A DNA stretch of 64,000 nt from Ralstonia wenshanensis. Lineage in GTDB: Bacteria; Pseudomonadota; Gammaproteobacteria; Burkholderiales; Burkholderiaceae. Positions 29,244 to 40,540 of this stretch are shown piece after piece. The notes beneath the pieces are model-generated. The model was not told the origin of the DNA. It made no database searches and saw nothing but the letters and a program-made list of their open reading frames with translations. Location of the stretch: assembly GCF_021173085.1 (NCBI RefSeq), contig NZ_CP076413.1:434001-498000 (forward strand), read 5' to 3'. The translations under genes and the position numbers were made by a program. Position 1 is the first letter of the stretch. Each line of letters opens with the position of its first letter.

Positions 29244-30857
29244 TCAATCTGCCGATGCCCGGCGGCGGCGCACAAATGCCACCAGCAGAACCAGCGCACC
29301 CAGGCCCAGCGCAGGCGCGTTGCCGGCCCGCACGAATGGCGTCAAGCCCTGCATGCCTTGCACGTCGGTCTGCAGTGTGCCAAGCGTGAAGACGGGCAGG
29401 CGCGCCTGCACGCTGCCGTCCGGTCGCACCACGGCGGTCGCGCCCGTGTTGGTGGCGCGCAGCATCGGACGGCCCGTTTCCAGCGCGCGCATTCGCGAGA
29501 TCTGCAGGTGCTGGTCCAGTGCGATCGTGTCGCCAAACCACGCAAGGTTCGTCACGTTCGCGAGCATCGTGGCGGGCTGGTCCGCATGCCGCAGCGAAGC
29601 GGCAATCTCCTCGCCAAACAAATCCTCGTAGCAGATGTTGGGCGCGACGCGCTGATCGGCCACCGCCATTGGCGGCTGCACGGGCAGGCCGCGCCGGAAG
29701 TCGCCCAGCGGCATGTTCATCATGTTGACGAACCAGTGGAAACCGAAGGGGATGAACTCGCCGAAGGGCACGAGGTGGTGCTTGTTGTAGCGGTACACGC
29801 CCTGGAATTGCGGGCCGATGCCGAACACGCTGTTGGTGTAATCGACGCGCGAGTCCTCGCTGGCGGCACCAAAGAGCACGCTGGAGCCGGTGGTATCCAC
29901 ATAGGTGCGAATGGCCAAGGCGATGTCCTGCGGCATCTCCTGGATCATGATCGGGAAGGCCGTCTCGGGCGTGACCACGAGTTGCGCGGGCTTCTCGGTG
30001 ACCATCTTGGTGTACAGCTCCAGCGAGCGCTCGATGCCGGTCTGCTGGAACTTCACGTCTTGCGGCACGTTGCCCTGCAAAAGACGTACGGAAATGGGCT
30101 TGCCCACCGGCTGCGTCCACGCAACGCTGTGCAGCGGCCAGCCGGCCACCAGCACGAGCGCGCCCGCAATGCCCGCCAGCCAATGCAGGCGGCGTTCGGC
30201 CGCGACACACAGCAGGCCGGCCAGCACGGCGGCGATCAGCACGATGCCGTAGACGCCCACCAGCGGCGCATAGCCGGCCAACGGGCCATCGGTGTGCGCG
30301 TAGCCGCCGTTGATCCAGGGGAAGCCGGTCCAGACCGTGCCGCGCAGCCACTCCGTGACGGCCCATGCCGCGCCAAACACCAGCGCGGATGCGGCGCCGG
30401 ACCACCGCCCGCGTCGCGTCATCCACTGCCACGCCCACACCGCCAGCGCCGGATGCAGCGCCAGATAGCCAGCAAACAGGAGCACTGCCAGCGCGGCCAT
30501 CCATGCCGGCATGTCGCCGTAGACATGCATACTGATATAGAGCCACCACACGCCCGACAGGAACCAGCCGAGCCCGAAGGCATAGCCAACCGATGCCACG
30601 TCACGCAAGCGCGGCGCACGCTGCACCAGCGCGGCTAGCCCCGTCAGCGAGAGGATCTGCAGCCACCACCAGTGGTTCGGCGCGAACGACAGCGTATGCA
30701 TGACGCCAAGCAGCGCTGCCATTGGCATCGCAAAACGTAGCCGCGCGAGCGGCACAGCTGGGGCGTCCTGCCGACGGGACGGTGCGGCAGGGGAAGAGAA
30801 CTGAGCGGGCACGGAAGGATCAGGCGGGGTGGGAACCAGAAGTGTCGGCCGTGGCAT
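29244..30857 (-). CDS. lnt: Apolipoprotein N-acyltransferase
   Basis: Inner-membrane enzyme that adds the third acyl chain to lipoproteins. The product is 537 aa from the ATG at 30855-30857. Several N-terminal membrane helices precede the nitrilase-type domain, whose triad is visible: Glu in [10 protein letters not shown], Lys in [12 protein letters not shown] and Cys in [11 protein letters not shown]. The start lies inside the corC end (38-nt overlap). A start 57 bp further upstream is possible but less family-like. Confidence 0.95.
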   Translation of the reverse strand: MPRPTLLVPTPPDPSVPAQFSSPAAPSRRQDAPAVPLARLRFAMPMAALLGVMHTLSFAPNHWWWLQILSLTGLAALVQRAPRLRDVASVGYAFGLGWFLSGVWWLYISMHVYGDMPAWMAALAVLLFAGYLALHPALAVWAWQWMTRRGRWSGAASALVFGAAWAVTEWLRGTVWTGFPWINGGYAHTDGPLAGYAPLVGVYGIVLIAAVLAGLLCVAAERRLHWLAGIAGALVLVAGWPLHSVAWTQPVGKPISVRLLQGNVPQDVKFQQTGIERSLELYTKMVTEKPAQLVVTPETAFPIMIQEMPQDIALAIRTYVDTTGSSVLFGAASEDSRVDYTNSVFGIGPQFQGVYRYNKHHLVPFGEFIPFGFHWFVNMMNMPLGDFRRGLPVQPPMAVADQRVAPNICYEDLFGEEIAASLRHADQPATMLANVTNLAWFGDTIALDQHLQISRMRALETGRPMLRATNTGATAVVRPDGSVQARLPVFTLGTLQTDVQGMQGLTPFVRAGNAPALGLGALVLLVAFVRRRRASAD

Positions 30858-31713
30858 TGCCGCCGGCCGGCGCGGTGAGGCGGCGCACGAGCAGCACCTG
30901 CACTTGGCGCGCATCGGCGCGCAGCACGTCGAACTGCAGCGTGCCCATGACGATCTTCTCGCCGCGGTGTGGCACGCGGCCCAGGTGATTGGACAGCAGC
31001 CCGCCCACGGTATCGACGTCTTCGTCGGAGAAATGCGTGCCGAAGGCTTCGTTGAACTGGCTGATTTCGGTCAGCCCGCGCACCCGCATGTGGCCATCGG
31101 CGGTCGGCAGGATGTTGTCTTCTTCCTGGTCGAAGTCGTATTCGTCTTCGATGTCGCCGACGATCTGCTCGAGCACATCTTCGATGGTGATGAGGCCGGC
31201 CACGCCGCCGTATTCATCGACGACGATGGCGATGTGGTTACGGTTGACGCGGAAGTCGCGCAACAGCACGTTCAATCGCTTGGATTCGGGGATGAACACG
31301 GCCGGGCGCAGCATGTCGCGCACATCGAAGCCTTCGTCCGTATAGAAGCGCAGCAGGTCTTTGGCGAGCAGGATGCCGATGATGTTGTCGCGGCTGCCCT
31401 CGTAGACGGGGAAGCGCGAATGCGCGGCTTCCTGCACGAACGGGATGAATTCGGACGGCGCGTCGGCAATGTTCAGCGCGTCCATCTGTGCGCGCGGAAT
31501 CATGATGTCGCGCGCGCACAGGTCTGAGACCTGGAAGACGCCTTCGATCATCGACAGGGAGTCGGCGTCGATCAGGCTGCGCGCATGGGCGTCTTGGAGG
31601 ATTTCGAGCAGCTCGGCCCGCGATTCGGGCTCGGGCGAGATGAGGTCGGTCAGGCGTTCCAGCAGCGTACGGGGTTTGTCGGCTGGCTTCGGACTGGGAT
31701 ACGGATCATTCAT
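30820..31713 (-). CDS. corC: CorC/HlyC-type CBS-domain protein
   Basis: Cytosolic CBS-pair protein linked to magnesium and cobalt efflux. The product is 297 aa from the ATG at 31711-31713 (MNDPYPSPKP). Visible features are an N-terminal segment LLEILQDAHARSLIDADS, the first CBS domain with RDIMIPRAQMDAL, and the second with HIAIVVDEYGGVAGLIT. The C-terminal CorC_HlyC domain includes VDTVGGLLSNHLGRVP. The corC-lnt pairing is conserved. The usual upstream neighbour ybeY is displaced by a 1.4-kb gene. Confidence 0.94.
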   Translation of the reverse strand: MNDPYPSPKPADKPRTLLERLTDLISPEPESRAELLEILQDAHARSLIDADSLSMIEGVFQVSDLCARDIMIPRAQMDALNIADAPSEFIPFVQEAAHSRFPVYEGSRDNIIGILLAKDLLRFYTDEGFDVRDMLRPAVFIPESKRLNVLLRDFRVNRNHIAIVVDEYGGVAGLITIEDVLEQIVGDIEDEYDFDQEEDNILPTADGHMRVRGLTEISQFNEAFGTHFSDEDVDTVGGLLSNHLGRVPHRGEKIVMGTLQFDVLRADARQVQVLLVRRLTAPAGGNATADTSGSHPA

Positions 31714-31789
31714 GGCGCGGTCGCGCGTCGTTAAACATCGGCCCAGCATACACCAAAAGCCCTGCCGTCCCGATGACGCGGGGTGGCCG

Positions 31790-31833
31790 CCCGGCCTCCG
31801 GAAGTGCCTTTCATTTCACATCTGGAGGCCGGG
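31790..31833 (-). other. Long-loop hairpin downstream of the His-rich gene
   Basis: CCCGGCCTCC (31790-31799) and GGAGGCCGGG (31824-31833) form a perfect 10-bp stem with a 24-nt loop, in the spacer between the His-rich gene stop and corC. No T-run follows on the minus strand. It may block 3' decay or slow polymerase. Confidence 0.4.
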
Positions 31834-31876
31834 TTCGGGCGCGTTAAGGACGGACCTTCTGCCGAAGGGGGAGCGG

Positions 31877-33235
<1,359 letters not shown>

Positions 33236-33606
33236 GATGACCTCCCCGCGTGGCCTTGCCCGTCTGTGCGCGGGCTGGCCGATGGCGCTCGTTTGCGCCG
33301 AATTCGTGAAGCGCGCTCGAGCGGCGGCTTATGCGTGGAGGATAGAAATCGCTACGGCAAAACCCATGCGCCATACGGAGAGCGGCGAGGGTCCCGGATG
33401 GCCGACGGCCTGTGCGATGTGTATGCGCGATTCGAACGGCGCAAGCCTGCGCCGAATGGCGGAGGAAAACCCGTAAACCGTTGTCAGGACTGGGTCTTTC
33501 TTAATGCGGGTTGATTCAGTGTTGAAACGGCATGCTGCAAGAAAGGAACATCCAAAAGCAAAACGCCGGCGCGAGGCCGGCGTCTGAACATCAAGCGTGT
33601 GGCGCT
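33236..33606. other. 371-bp non-coding spacer between the His-rich gene and ybeY
   Basis: No convincing gene is seen on either strand. The ybeY-proximal end holds a terminator (33554-33583). The other end holds the strong Shine-Dalgarno of the His-rich gene. The promoter of the His-rich gene must lie here, but I cannot place its -35/-10 boxes with confidence. Confidence 0.6.
33554..33583 (-). terminator. Terminator after miaB-phoH-ybeY
   Basis: Minus-strand hairpin: ACGCCGGC pairs with GCCGGCGT around CTCGC, followed by TTTGCTTTT. It lies 24 nt past the ybeY stop. It implies that the His-rich gene and corC are transcribed separately from miaB-phoH-ybeY. Confidence 0.75.
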
Positions 33607-34392
33607 TTAACGATCTGCGTACGGATCGGCAAAACCCAGGTCGCGGAGGATCTGCGTTTCGATGCCTTCCATTTCCTTTGCATCGGCGGCGTCTTCGTGG
33701 TCGTAGCCCTGGGCGTGCAGCGCACCGTGCACGATCAGATGCGCGTAATGCGCGAGCAGCGGCTTCTTCTGTTCCTTCGCTTCCTTTTCCACCACCGTGC
33801 AGCACAGCACGATGTCGGCGGAGACCGGGTCTTCGGCGCTCTCTGCGTAAGAGAAGGTCAGTACGTTGGTGGCGTAGTCCTTGCCACGGTAGGTGCGGTT
33901 GAGCGTGCGGCCTTCTTCTTCGCCGACAAAGCGCACGTTGAGCTGCGCATCGGCAAACAGGGCGGGGGCGATCCACGCCTCGATGTCCTGCTCTTTGGGC
34001 AGCGCCTTGCGTGCGGCGGCCTTGAGTTCGTCGCCGTACTGCACGGTCAGGTCGAGCGTGAGCATTTGAGCGCCGTCGAACGTGTCGTCGAGGTCTTCGG
34101 TTCGCTCGGTTTGTACCGGTTCTGCTTCAACGCGAAGCGTGATGCTGTCATGGTGCTCGGGACGCAGCGACAGCATGGCATTCGTGTTGGTGTCCGAATG
34201 CTCCGCGACGAGCGTGATGGCGCCATCGGCAGTGTCGGGCACGCTGATGATCAGGCTGCGGCCGTCGGCGAAGGCGATGCGCAGGGCGCTGGCATCCAAC
34301 GTCTTGGGTTTGCCCTTGGCGTCGAACACGTCGACACGCGGGCCGGTGGCTTCGGGTTGGATCTTCTTGGTTTTGGTTTTAGCTTTGGCCAC
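33607..34392 (-). CDS. ybeY: Endoribonuclease YbeY with a roughly 105-residue N-terminal extension
   Basis: Zinc-dependent RNase in rRNA maturation and ribosome quality control. The product is 261 aa with a GTG start at 34390-34392, two bases after the phoH stop, with AAGGA nine bases upstream. The YbeY core is residues 110-261. Its zinc motif is [16 protein letters not shown], and the [15 protein letters not shown] region is typical. Residues 1-105 have no counterpart in E. coli YbeY. They read as a small beta-rich domain ([25 protein letters not shown]). An ATG at 34063-34065 would give a core-only 152-aa form but lacks a Shine-Dalgarno. Confidence 0.9.
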   Translation of the reverse strand: MAKAKTKTKKIQPEATGPRVDVFDAKGKPKTLDASALRIAFADGRSLIISVPDTADGAITLVAEHSDTNTNAMLSLRPEHHDSITLRVEAEPVQTERTEDLDDTFDGAQMLTLDLTVQYGDELKAAARKALPKEQDIEAWIAPALFADAQLNVRFVGEEEGRTLNRTYRGKDYATNVLTFSYAESAEDPVSADIVLCCTVVEKEAKEQKKPLLAHYAHLIVHGALHAQGYDHEDAADAKEMEGIETQILRDLGFADPYADR

Positions 34393-34394
34393 GG

Positions 34395-35387
34395 TCAGGC
34401 GTCCTTGTGCTGTGCATGGAATTCGTCATAGGCCTCGACGATGCGGGCCACCAGCGGGTGCCGCACCACGTCGACGCTGGTAAAGCGCGTCATCGCTACG
34501 CCGCGCACGTCACGCAGCACGTGCTGCGCTTCGATCAGGCCGCTCTTCTGGCCGCGCGGCAGATCGATCTGCGTGGTGTCGCCGGTGATCACCGCCTTGG
34601 AGCCGAAGCCGATCCGCGTGAGGAACATCTTCATTTGTTCCGGCGTGGTGTTCTGGGCTTCGTCCAGGATGATGAACGCGTGATTGAGCGTGCGCCCGCG
34701 CATGTAGGCCAGCGGTGCGATCTCGATCATCTGGCGCTCGAACATCTTCTGCGTCTTGTCAAAGCCGAGCAGGTCATACAGCGCGTCGTATAGCGGGCGC
34801 AGGTACGGGTCAACCTTTTGCGCAAGATCGCCGGGCAGGAAGCCCAGGCGTTCGCCGGCTTCCACGGCCGGGCGCGTCAGCACGATGCGCTTGATGGCGT
34901 CGCGCTCCAGCGCATCCACCGCGCAGGCCACGGCCAGATACGTCTTGCCCGTACCTGCTGGGCCGATGCCGAACGACAGGTCGTGCGAGAGGATGCTGCG
35001 CAGGTACGCACGCTGCATCGGGGTACGGCCATGCAGATCGGTGCGCCGCGTGTGCAGCACCGGCGACAAATCATTGCCGTCCGGCTCGTCGGCGCTCGAT
35101 TCCGGCAGGTAAGCACCATGTGCGGCGACCTGGCGGGTTTCCACCAGGCCCAGCTGGATGTCGTCCACCGACAGCGGTTCGCGCGCGGCGTTGTAGAACG
35201 TCTCCAGCGCGTTGGCCGCGCCTTGTGCGTTGGCGCCGCGCACCGTGAACTTGCTGCCGCGCCTGTTGATGGTCACATCCAGCGCCTGCTCGATCTGACG
35301 CAGGTTTTCGTCCAGCGGCCCGCACAGGTTCTGCAGGCGCGTGTTGTCGTTCTTGGGCGCTGTGAATTCTGCGATGGTGGGTTTCAT
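34395..35387 (-). CDS. phoH: PhoH-like ATPase
   Basis: Predicted P-loop ATPase (YbeZ type) that acts with YbeY in RNA metabolism. The product is 330 aa from the ATG at 35385-35387; the codon before it is a TTG that could also start. The N-terminal part, about residues 15-100, resembles a KH-like fold. Walker A is [13 protein letters not shown], Walker B is [11 protein letters not shown], and [11 protein letters not shown] is the sensor region. It is followed by ybeY at two bases. Confidence 0.95.
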   Translation of the reverse strand: MKPTIAEFTAPKNDNTRLQNLCGPLDENLRQIEQALDVTINRRGSKFTVRGANAQGAANALETFYNAAREPLSVDDIQLGLVETRQVAAHGAYLPESSADEPDGNDLSPVLHTRRTDLHGRTPMQRAYLRSILSHDLSFGIGPAGTGKTYLAVACAVDALERDAIKRIVLTRPAVEAGERLGFLPGDLAQKVDPYLRPLYDALYDLLGFDKTQKMFERQMIEIAPLAYMRGRTLNHAFIILDEAQNTTPEQMKMFLTRIGFGSKAVITGDTTQIDLPRGQKSGLIEAQHVLRDVRGVAMTRFTSVDVVRHPLVARIVEAYDEFHAQHKDA

Positions 35388-35408
35388 CAAGTCGGGTCGT
35401 GTTGATGA

Positions 35409-36779
35409 TCAGTGGGTTGCGCTGGCCATACGCTGTTCCGCCACTTCGCCACGCAGCGAATGCGGGAAGGCGTGCACGATGCGTACGTCGAGCATCTGGC
35501 CGATCAGCTGCTCGCGGCGCGCCTGCGGCAGGTCGGGCAGCGCAAAGTTGACGACGCGGTTGTTCTCGGTGCGGCCGTGCAGTTCGGTCGGATCCTTGCG
35601 CGACGGGCCTTCCACCAGAATGCGCTGCACGCTGCCGACCATGCCCTGGCTGATGCGCGCTACGTTTGCTTCGATGGTCGCCTGCAGATGTTTCAGGCGT
35701 TCGAGCTTGACGGCCTGCGGCGTATCGTCGGGCAGGTTGGCGGCCGGCGTGCCGGGGCGCGGGCTGTAGATAAAGCTGAACGACGTGTCGTAGCCGATCT
35801 CGTGAATCAGGTCCATCGTCTTGGCGAAATCCGCATCCGTCTCGCCCGGAAAGCCGACGATGAAGTCGGTGGCGATCGAGATGTTCGGCCGGATCGCGCG
35901 CAGCTTGCGGATGCTGCTCTTGTATTCGAGCACCGTGTAGCCGCGCTTCATCGCCATCAGGATGCGGTCTGAACCGTGCTGCACGGGCAGGTGCAGGTGG
36001 TCGACAAGCTTCGGGTTAGTGGCATAGGCCTCGATCAGGCGGGAGCTGAATTCCTTCGGGTGGCTGGTCGTGTAGCGGATGCGCTCGATGCCCGGAATCT
36101 CGGCTACGTATTCGAGCAGCAGCGCAAAATCCGCCCGCTCGCTCGTGTCCCCCATCTTGCCGATGTACGCGTTCACGTTCTGGCCGAGCAGCGTGACTTC
36201 GCGCACGCCCTGTTCGGCCAGGCCGGCCACTTCGGCCAGCACATCATCGAACGGGCGCGAGACTTCTTCGCCGCGCGTGTAAGGCACCACGCAGTAGCTG
36301 CAGTATTTCGAGCAGCCTTCCATGATTGACACGTAGGCGCTGGCGCCGTCCACGCGCGCGGGCGGCAGGTGGTCGAACTTTTCGATTTCGGGGAACGACA
36401 CATCGACCTGCGAGCGGCCCGTGCGGCGGCGTGCTGCGATCAGGTCGGGCAGGCGGTGCAGCGTCTGCGGACCGAACACCACGTCTACGTAAGGAGCGCG
36501 CGCCACGATGGACGCGCCTTCCTGGCTGGCCACGCAGCCGCCCACGCCGACCACGAGGTCCGGCTTGAGCGCCTTGAGCGCCTTGACGCGGCCGAGTTCG
36601 GAGAACACCTTCTCCTGCGCCTTTTCGCGCACGGAGCAGGTATTGAAGAGGATCACGTCCGCATCTTCGGGCGTGTCGGTGGGGACGAGACCTTCAGCCG
36701 CGTTGAGCACGTCGGACATCTTGTCCGAGTCGTACTCGTTCATCTGGCAGCCGTAGGTTTTGATGAAGACTTTTTTCAT
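35409..36779 (-). CDS. miaB: tRNA-2-methylthio-N6-dimethylallyladenosine synthase MiaB
   Basis: Radical-SAM methylthiotransferase for tRNA A37. The product is 456 aa from the ATG at 36777-36779. The N-terminal UPF0004 domain begins [20 protein letters not shown]. The radical SAM cluster motif is [16 protein letters not shown] (CxxxCxxC). A TRAM domain follows at about 390-455. It heads the miaB-phoH-ybeY operon, with only 21 bp to phoH. Confidence 0.97.
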   Translation of the reverse strand: MKKVFIKTYGCQMNEYDSDKMSDVLNAAEGLVPTDTPEDADVILFNTCSVREKAQEKVFSELGRVKALKALKPDLVVGVGGCVASQEGASIVARAPYVDVVFGPQTLHRLPDLIAARRRTGRSQVDVSFPEIEKFDHLPPARVDGASAYVSIMEGCSKYCSYCVVPYTRGEEVSRPFDDVLAEVAGLAEQGVREVTLLGQNVNAYIGKMGDTSERADFALLLEYVAEIPGIERIRYTTSHPKEFSSRLIEAYATNPKLVDHLHLPVQHGSDRILMAMKRGYTVLEYKSSIRKLRAIRPNISIATDFIVGFPGETDADFAKTMDLIHEIGYDTSFSFIYSPRPGTPAANLPDDTPQAVKLERLKHLQATIEANVARISQGMVGSVQRILVEGPSRKDPTELHGRTENNRVVNFALPDLPQARREQLIGQMLDVRIVHAFPHSLRGEVAEQRMASATH

Positions 36780-36831
36780 GTGCCGTTCACAGTGGTTGAC
36801 CTGGGGGCACGTGCTTCGTGGGGTGTTCTGA

Positions 36832-37245
36832 CTACTGGGACTGCGTTTGCGCCTGACTTTGCGCAGCCACCGCAGCCTTGTAATCGTCATCGCTGACAAC
36901 CCAGGCGGTCAGCAACTGCTGATACAGGTCGAGCTGATAGCGCACCTTGAACGTCTGGCCGACCACCGAACCCGGCGGCAGCAGGCGCCCATCCAACGAC
37001 AGAATCCGCACGCCCGGGGCGAAGCGGACGTCGGCGCTGCTACTCCCAAAGCCCAACAGCAGGATGCGGACGATGCCGGTGCTGCCGGTACTCAGCGTGC
37101 CGGCGTTGGCCGAATTGACGGTCAACTGGGCCGCCGGAGCCGTCGCCGGAATGTTGCGCAGCACCTGCGCATGAGACAGCAACGGCGCCGATGCCGCAGC
37201 AACGACAGCAAAGGCGAGGGCGAGGACTTGGCGTCGGGTGCGCAT
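36832..37245 (-). CDS. Small secreted protein of unknown function
   Basis: The product is 137 aa from the ATG at 37243-37245. It has a twin-Arg-like N-terminus ([20 protein letters not shown]) and probable cleavage after SHA near residue 26. The mature part is short and beta-prone ([20 protein letters not shown]) with a Gln-rich tail. No family is recognised. It lies between the FAD oxidoreductase and miaB on the same strand. A possible longer start upstream has no better signal. Confidence 0.7.
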   Translation of the reverse strand: MRTRRQVLALAFAVVAAASAPLLSHAQVLRNIPATAPAAQLTVNSANAGTLSTGSTGIVRILLLGFGSSSADVRFAPGVRILSLDGRLLPPGSVVGQTFKVRYQLDLYQQLLTAWVVSDDDYKAAVAAQSQAQTQSQ

Positions 37246-37335
37246 GGCGTCATCAGGAGAAAGCCACCGCCGGGTGAGCGACCCGGCACACGAAACACGA
37301 GACAACCCGATATTGTAGCGTTCCGGGCCGAACTC

Positions 37336-38334
37336 TTATAGCGCTTCGGCAATCTTGGCGGCCAGCGCGACACCGCTCAGGAACGCGGCCTCCACGCGTG
37401 GGCCTTCGCACCAATCACCGCAGGCACCGAGGCGCGCGGCGGCGTCCCAGTGGCAGGGCATGCCTGCAGACTGCTCGACCAGCGCGTGCGGCCACAGGTG
37501 CGCGGCCATCAGATCGGGTTCCGGCGTACCGGGGAAGGCTTCGGCAAAGCGGGCGTGCATGGCGTGCAGCACCTGCTCCGGTGTGTCCATAGCATGCGCA
37601 GCCGACCAGCCCGGCGACGCATGCACCACCCAGGATTCATCGACCATGACGCGCCCCGGCTTGGTGTTGTCGCGGGCGGCCCAGGCCAGCATGTCGTCGT
37701 CGATGCGGATGCCGTCATATGGCAAATCCAGCGGTTGCGCAAAGCCCATCATCAGCGCCCAGCATGGGGCGTAGTGCACCGGGGCGATGGCTTCCTGCAG
37801 CGACGCCGGCGTGGCGCCATGAAACAGCGCCGGTAGTTCGGGCGCGGGCAGGGCCAGCGCGATGATGTCGGCGTGGGTGGCGTCCGTGCCGTTGCGCTCG
37901 ATCGTCCAGCGCCGGCCATCGTGCGCCACACGCGTGACGGCGTGGCCGAAGCGCACATCCAGCGGCGCGGCTAGGCTGCGCACCAGCGCGCCCATGCCGG
38001 GCAAGCCGACGTAGCGGGCTTCGTCGCGTGAATCGGCTTGCAGGGCGTCGGCCGTGCGATGGCCCCAGCGCGCGGGCCAAGGCAGCACCGAGCCCTGACG
38101 GCCAGCGGCATCCACCGCGCGGCGGAAGGCCTCGCTGCGCACGTTGAACGACTGCGCACCGTGATCGAACGCATACGCGGGGGCGGACTCGGGCAGCACC
38201 GTGGTGGCCAGCCGGCCCCCGACCCCGCCCGAGCGCTCATAAACCGTGGTGGCAATGCCTTCCGCGGCAAGCGCGTTGGCACAGGCAACACCGGCAATGC
38301 CGGCTCCGACGATGGCGATGGAAGGCTGGCTCAT
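37336..38334 (-). CDS. Renalase-like FAD/NAD(P)-binding oxidoreductase
   Basis: The product is 332 aa from the ATG at 38332-38334. An N-terminal Rossmann motif is followed by the second glycine-rich FAD segment (AIVGAGIAGVACANAL, YERSGGVGGRLATT). This pattern and the length fit bacterial amine-oxidase or renalase-like flavoproteins. Near the end, GACGDWCEGPRVEAAFLSG is the FAD-binding closing motif. The substrate is unknown. It lies 90 bp upstream of a small secreted protein gene. Confidence 0.83.
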   Translation of the reverse strand: MSQPSIAIVGAGIAGVACANALAAEGIATTVYERSGGVGGRLATTVLPESAPAYAFDHGAQSFNVRSEAFRRAVDAAGRQGSVLPWPARWGHRTADALQADSRDEARYVGLPGMGALVRSLAAPLDVRFGHAVTRVAHDGRRWTIERNGTDATHADIIALALPAPELPALFHGATPASLQEAIAPVHYAPCWALMMGFAQPLDLPYDGIRIDDDMLAWAARDNTKPGRVMVDESWVVHASPGWSAAHAMDTPEQVLHAMHARFAEAFPGTPEPDLMAAHLWPHALVEQSAGMPCHWDAAARLGACGDWCEGPRVEAAFLSGVALAAKIAEAL

Positions 38335-38426
38335 GGATGTGACGTAGGTGCGGGGCGGGGAATCCGGGAATCGGCGCGCAAATCGGCGCGTAACAGTCCG
38401 CCATGATATCGGGTGTCGCCCCAATG

Positions 38427-38452
38427 AAAAACGCCACCCGGAGGTGGCGTTT
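38427..38452 (-). terminator. Terminator after ompW
   Basis: Perfect 10-bp stem AAACGCCACC (38429-38438)/GGTGGCGTTT (38443-38452) with a CGGA loop. On the minus strand it ends in TTTTT. It lies 21 nt past the ompW stop. Confidence 0.9.
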
Positions 38453-38473
38453 GCGATGTAGCAATTCTGCGGC

Positions 38474-39403
38474 TTAGAACTTGTAACCCACCGCCAGCCC
38501 GAACACGATCGGGTCGACCTTGATGTCGGTCTTGTTGACCGCCAGCACCTGGCCTTGCTGGCTGCGGATCGTGATGGTGGAGGTCGTCTTCAGCGGCAGG
38601 TACGACACCGTGCCGATGGCGGTCCAGTTCTTGGCGAACTCATACGACACGCCCACGTTGGCGACCGGCGTCCAGGAGCTGGACGTTTCTGCCGTCACCT
38701 TGGCCGGGCCCGTCGGAACCTGGCCCATGCCAAGCTGCAGCACCTGCCCCAGGTTCTGCAGGCCGTTGACGAAGTTCTGGTTCAGCCTCAGGTTGGTGAA
38801 GAAGTTGTAGCTGACACCCGCGCCGACGAAGGGGCGCAGCTTGCTTTCCTTGGTGCCGAAGTAGTACTGCGCGACGATCGCCGGGCTCCATTCGCGCACG
38901 GTGGCGACCGGGTTGTTCTGCGGCAGGCCCAGGTTGATCAGCGTCAGCGGCCCCACCACCGGCACCGGCGCGATCACATTGCCGCTGCCATACAGGTTGA
39001 ACTTGGGCGGCACGCCACCCACGAAGGTACCGGCGATGTTGTCGGTAAAGAAGTGCGTGAACGTGAGCGACAGCGTATTCGCGTTACTGACTTTCACGTC
39101 AGTTCCTGGCGACTGGTAGGTACCGAGGCCAAGCGCGCTGGTGGTGGTGGTCAGGGGCGTGGCCGAATCCATCGGACGGATGTAGAACCAGCCCAGTGCC
39201 ATGACGTTGCGGCCCCAGACGTAGTTGTCCATGAAACCGCTGAAGCCGCCACCACTGCTGCTGATGGCACTGCCGCTACCGCTGCTGGCGCTTGCAGCCA
39301 CGTTGGCCTCTGCGGTGGATTGGGCGTGAGCCAGGGGGGCGGCAAGGGTGCTGGCGGCAGCGCAGGCAAGGGCTGCAGCAAGGCGACGGGCGGTGCGGTT
39401 CAT
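38474..39403 (-). CDS. ompW: OmpW-family outer-membrane protein
   Basis: Eight-stranded outer-membrane barrel thought to pass small hydrophobic molecules. The product is 309 aa, longer than the usual 210-230, owing to a Ser/Gly/Ala-rich segment after the signal peptide (cleavage near LAHAQS) and extra loops. Barrel signatures are SLTFTHFFTDNIAGTFVGG, FGTKESKLRPFVGAGVSYNFF, and the C-terminal Phe of AVGYKF. It is monocistronic with its own terminator. The 211-bp upstream spacer has a 7-bp inverted repeat (GCAGCGC 39472-39478/GCGCTGC 39491-39497). Confidence 0.88.
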   Translation of the reverse strand: MNRTARRLAAALACAAASTLAAPLAHAQSTAEANVAASASSGSGSAISSSGGGFSGFMDNYVWGRNVMALGWFYIRPMDSATPLTTTTSALGLGTYQSPGTDVKVSNANTLSLTFTHFFTDNIAGTFVGGVPPKFNLYGSGNVIAPVPVVGPLTLINLGLPQNNPVATVREWSPAIVAQYYFGTKESKLRPFVGAGVSYNFFTNLRLNQNFVNGLQNLGQVLQLGMGQVPTGPAKVTAETSSSWTPVANVGVSYEFAKNWTAIGTVSYLPLKTTSTITIRSQQGQVLAVNKTDIKVDPIVFGLAVGYKF

Positions 39404-39614
39404 GTGGTTGTCTCTCTGGATTGGATTGTTATCACGCCTTGGTGTGGCGATTTGTGTTTCCGCAGCATAACGCAGCGCTTTTGTTCGGTTGCGCTGCGAT
39501 GATCGAAGTTTTCCTCTAGCGTGTACGCACGCAACAAGGGGTTTCCCCTAGTCTCGTTTCATACTCTCCACCGGTCGGCGGAGCCTTGGCCCACAACGGT
39601 CTCCGGGCTGCTGT

Positions 39615-40520
39615 CTAAAATTTGTATTCCGGATTTTTAGGGTTGAAAGTCTGGTCGTTCCAGGTCTTGCGCGTCACGCTCTCAATGACGATTTTCTCGA
39701 GCTGATTGCCCGATTCATCCCACGCTTCTTCAATGCGCACCCACGGGTTTTTGAGGTCGAAGTACAGGCGCACGCGCTTGGCGTAGAACGTGGGCGGTCC
39801 GCTTGGCGCATCCCAGGTCAGCCGCAGCATGCGCTCACCGTCTTCAGTCACCATTTTGGCTTCACTGAACTTGCCGCTGCCGCCGGCTGCCACGTGGGCA
39901 CGTCCGTCGCGTTCGAGCGTATCGACGATGAACTGCAGCCCAAGCTCCCGCGCCGTGTGGTTCGACTGTGATCTGGCCAGCGAGCCATCCAGCGCACTCC
40001 AGATCGACACGAAACCGACGAGCCCGCCCAGGTGGCCGTACATCTCGTCCTTGCGCACGGTTTCGTCGTAGATGATCTCCTGACCGGCGTGCGCACCGCC
40101 CTTGAGCCAGCGCGCGTAGACCTGGCGCGGTGCGTTGCGGTAACGGATGAGCATGATTGCCGGCTGGCTCTGCCACTGGTCTTTCACACGTTCCTGGCGG
40201 CGCATGCGGTATTCATATTCCGGCAGCTTGGCCACTTCGCCCTTGAGCCAGCGCACCAGCGTTTCGGGCTTCATGGCTTGCGCCATGGCGAGGACATCTT
40301 CGTCAGACCAGCCCGCGAACGCGTTGGCGTGGACCTGGCTGCCGAGCCAAGCCGTCTGCCTGGCGATGTCCATGGCGGCAAAGCTGCCAATGGCCGCCGA
40401 TTGCGATGTAGCCGTTGGTGCGGCTGCCGCAGGTGGGGAAGCATCCGACGCGGCAGGCTGGGCCCAGGCGTGTGCGGCGCCTGCCAGCACCGTGGCCAGG
40501 GCGAGGGTACGCAAGCGCAT
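39615..40520 (-). CDS. Exported DUF1571-like protein
   Basis: The product is 301 aa with a signal peptide (LALATVLAGAAHAWA). The mature part has the pattern YEYRMRRQERVKDQWQSQPA, followed by PRQVYARWLKGGAHAGQEIIY, which I associate with the DUF1571 family of unknown function. It may fold like a periplasmic lipid- or lipoprotein-binding protein. It lies 20 bp after the fadD stop on the same strand, at the tail of the fatty-acid degradation run. A link to lipid handling is inference. Confidence 0.7.
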   Translation of the reverse strand: MRLRTLALATVLAGAAHAWAQPAASDASPPAAAAPTATSQSAAIGSFAAMDIARQTAWLGSQVHANAFAGWSDEDVLAMAQAMKPETLVRWLKGEVAKLPEYEYRMRRQERVKDQWQSQPAIMLIRYRNAPRQVYARWLKGGAHAGQEIIYDETVRKDEMYGHLGGLVGFVSIWSALDGSLARSQSNHTARELGLQFIVDTLERDGRAHVAAGGSGKFSEAKMVTEDGERMLRLTWDAPSGPPTFYAKRVRLYFDLKNPWVRIEEAWDESGNQLEKIVIESVTRKTWNDQTFNPKNPEYKF

Positions 40521-40540
40521 ATGAGTCTCCGATGTTGTTG

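Noticed and set aside
29069-29299. A long N-terminal extension of GlyQ
   Set aside because: The family starts at MLTFQQLIL. The extension covers the hairpin and the lnt end.
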